Source: Flemingiibacterium sp045600005 (GTDB lineage Bacteria > Bacillota > Clostridia > Oscillospirales > CAG-272). Taken from it: 6,887 bases of DNA. Made by a program: the position numbers and the translations under genes. The notes under the pieces are model-generated. The model searched no databases. It saw only the letters and a program-made list of their open reading frames with translations, and was not told where the DNA came from. The stretch is from NCBI GenBank assembly GCA_045600005.1, contig JAZRXB010000343.1:1-6887 (forward strand), in the 5' to 3' direction. Below are positions 5,772-6,887 of the stretch, piece after piece; positions within the stretch are counted from its first letter, which is position 1, and every line of letters begins with the position of its first letter.

Positions 5772-5777
5772 AAAGGA
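5772..5777 (+). promoter_or_regulatory. Ribosome binding site deciding the second lipoprotein start
   Basis: AAAGGA lies 7 bases before ATG 5785. An upstream in-frame ATG at 5767 would put this site inside the coding region and add MRKEIL in front of an otherwise textbook signal peptide, so 5785 is preferred. Confidence 0.8.
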
Positions 5778-5784
5778 AATTTTA

Positions 5785-6672
5785 ATGAAGAAAACTGTCA
5801 TATCCGCCGTCCTGCTCGCCGTCCTGCTCGCCCTGTCCTCCTGCGGCGGAGGAAAAATCGAACCGCCGACCGGCGGGACCGCTCCGGCGGGAGCCGCGGA
5901 CGATGCTGCGACCGGCAAAGCGCTCAGCTATAAGGTCATGGAGGACGGAAAGATCGCCGTTTACGTCAAAACCTCCGCCGAGCTCAAAAAAACCGGCTGG
6001 CTCGGTCTCTGCCCCGTCGGGAGCTATCCGGATGAGAATGCCGCCGACGAAGCGGATCAGTATTACGTCTACTGGGACCAGACCTACGATAAGGAATGGT
6101 GTGACGGCGTTTATACCTTCCTTCTCAACACGGCGGAGATCGGGGCGGGGAACTATTCGATGGTCCTCTGCGACGACGACGACGGCGGAAAGGTGATCGG
6201 CACGTGGCTCTGCACCATGACCGGGACAGGAAAGCTCAGCTTCGATTTCAGAGACGCATGGCTCATCGGCGCGGGCGAAGGGAGAAATCCCGGCGAATTC
6301 AAGAGCGCAGCCGAGGAGATCGCCGCGTGGTTCGCCTTTGATTGGGGCGACGATCGGCTGAACGTCTATTACGACGGTCCGTACCTCGAATCGGCCGACG
6401 GCGCGCTTACCGCCTATCTCTGCCCGGAGGGACGCTACGCTTCGGGAGAAGCCGCCGACGCTGCCGACGTCACCTCCTGCCCTGCCTATGAAAAATGTCC
6501 ATACCTGTTCACGCTGGATCCCAATGTGATCAAAAACGGACGCTGGACGCTCGTCCTCTGCGACGGCAAGGGACAGACGGCGGCGCAGTTCGACCTCGAA
6601 AAGAAGGGCAAAGACTTCTCGTTCGACTACTCGAAAGCAGTCAGCCCGCTCCTTGACGGAAAGAAATATTGA
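5785..6672 (+). CDS. Exported lipoprotein with two copies of a duplicated domain
   Basis: A 295-residue protein with Lys2-Lys3, a hydrophobic core at 5-17 and the lipobox LSSC (Cys20), followed by a Gly/Pro/Ala-rich linker (21-45) typical of surface lipoproteins. The mature part has two related domains, about 48-158 and 182-285, joined by an acidic linker. Matching landmarks are LCPVGSY (75-81) with LCPEGRY (212-218), AADEAD (86-91) with AADAAD (223-228), YSMVLCD (124-130) with WTLVLCD (254-260), and LSFDF (151-155) with FSFDY (278-282). Cys76/Cys129 and Cys213/Cys259 are positionally conserved, so a disulfide or shared core position is possible. The pattern suggests beta-sandwich domains, though I recognise no named family. 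The function is unknown; a role in binding at the cell surface is inference only. The gene follows the other lipoprotein gene by 30 bases. Confidence 0.85.
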   Translation: MKKTVISAVLLAVLLALSSCGGGKIEPPTGGTAPAGAADDAATGKALSYKVMEDGKIAVYVKTSAELKKTGWLGLCPVGSYPDENAADEADQYYVYWDQTYDKEWCDGVYTFLLNTAEIGAGNYSMVLCDDDDGGKVIGTWLCTMTGTGKLSFDFRDAWLIGAGEGRNPGEFKSAAEEIAAWFAFDWGDDRLNVYYDGPYLESADGALTAYLCPEGRYASGEAADAADVTSCPAYEKCPYLFTLDPNVIKNGRWTLVLCDGKGQTAAQFDLEKKGKDFSFDYSKAVSPLLDGKKY

Positions 6673-6717
6673 GAACCTCAAAAAATAGATTTCAACTTTA
6701 AGTGAGTATAAATAAAT

Positions 6718-6887
6718 ATGGAGTTCTGGGGTTTTTACGGTATTGCTGCCATTGTTTTTTATTTTTTACAAAGAACGTTTTTTAATAAAGCAAACCATAT
6801 GTTAATAAAAACTCTGCCGATTTCGTTATCAGTACTTTCATTTTTGTTGTGTTTATCAATATATTTAATAAGAATTTATTTGATAAA
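6718..6887 (+). CDS. 5' part of a small membrane protein, cut by the window edge
   Basis: An open frame starts at ATG 6718 and runs without a stop to the window end, giving 56 codons. The peptide begins MEFWGFYGIAAIVFYF and has two hydrophobic stretches, about 3-18 and 33-51, separated by a polar basic segment (QRTFFNKANHMLIK). This fits an integral membrane protein of unknown family. No strong ribosome binding site is seen; the best is a weak AAGTGAG at 6700-6706. The coding region is about 26% G+C, far below the rest of the window, which suggests a recently acquired or differently evolving segment. Because it is truncated, both coding status and length remain uncertain. Confidence 0.55.
   Translation, partial: MEFWGFYGIAAIVFYFLQRTFFNKANHMLIKTLPISLSVLSFLLCLSIYLIRIYLI

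Noticed and set aside
5782..6681. Minus-strand open frame opposite the second lipoprotein gene
   Set aside because: Antisense shadow; the plus strand has a ribosome binding site, signal peptide and lipobox.

Overview
The window looks like a piece of a GC-rich (about 60% by eye) Bacillota genome, probably a gut-type clostridium. The reasons are strong AAAGGAG-type ribosome binding sites, consensus sigma-70/sigma-A promoters, a PepF-type M3 oligopeptidase, type II (lipobox) signal peptides without outer-membrane features, and short hairpin-rich intergenic repeats. No species can be named from the sequence alone. There is no rRNA, tRNA, transposase, CRISPR array or recognisable defence island.

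Layout from left to right. Positions 1-293 hold no convincing gene but are packed with inverted repeats, including a nested 77-nt hairpin and two perfect palindromes just ahead of the first ribosome binding site. Positions 294-2072 encode an oligoendopeptidase F-like zinc peptidase. A long bidirectional terminator (2183-2222) separates it from a convergent minus-strand gene (2273-3121) for a sugar phosphate isomerase/epimerase-type TIM-barrel protein. Between that gene and the next lies a 303-base divergent control region. It holds a degenerate heptamer tandem array whose core can form a G-quadruplex, and two opposed near-consensus promoters whose -35 boxes are the two arms of one inverted repeat. 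The rightward promoter drives a cytoplasmic CE4 (NodB-type) deacetylase, whose stop codon overlaps the GTG start of a 300-residue ABC/SMC-like ATPase. After a GC-rich hairpin come two lipoprotein genes, 5317-5754 and 5785-6672, set 30 bases apart as an operon. The second carries an internal duplication. At about 6673 the composition falls abruptly to about 26% GC, and a small membrane-protein gene runs off the right edge.

How the genes may work together: the isomerase and deacetylase are both carbohydrate-type enzymes, and their promoters are mirror images sharing one symmetric site, so co-regulation is plausible but unproven. The ATPase is probably translationally coupled to the deacetylase, yet no known pathway links the two. 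The lipoproteins are exported envelope proteins of unknown role. The points that best deserve a second look are the heptamer/G-quadruplex array in the isomerase leader, the mirrored promoter pair, the deacetylase-ATPase coupling, the hairpin cluster ahead of pepF, and the duplicated lipoprotein. I see no complete, recognisable new multi-gene system.
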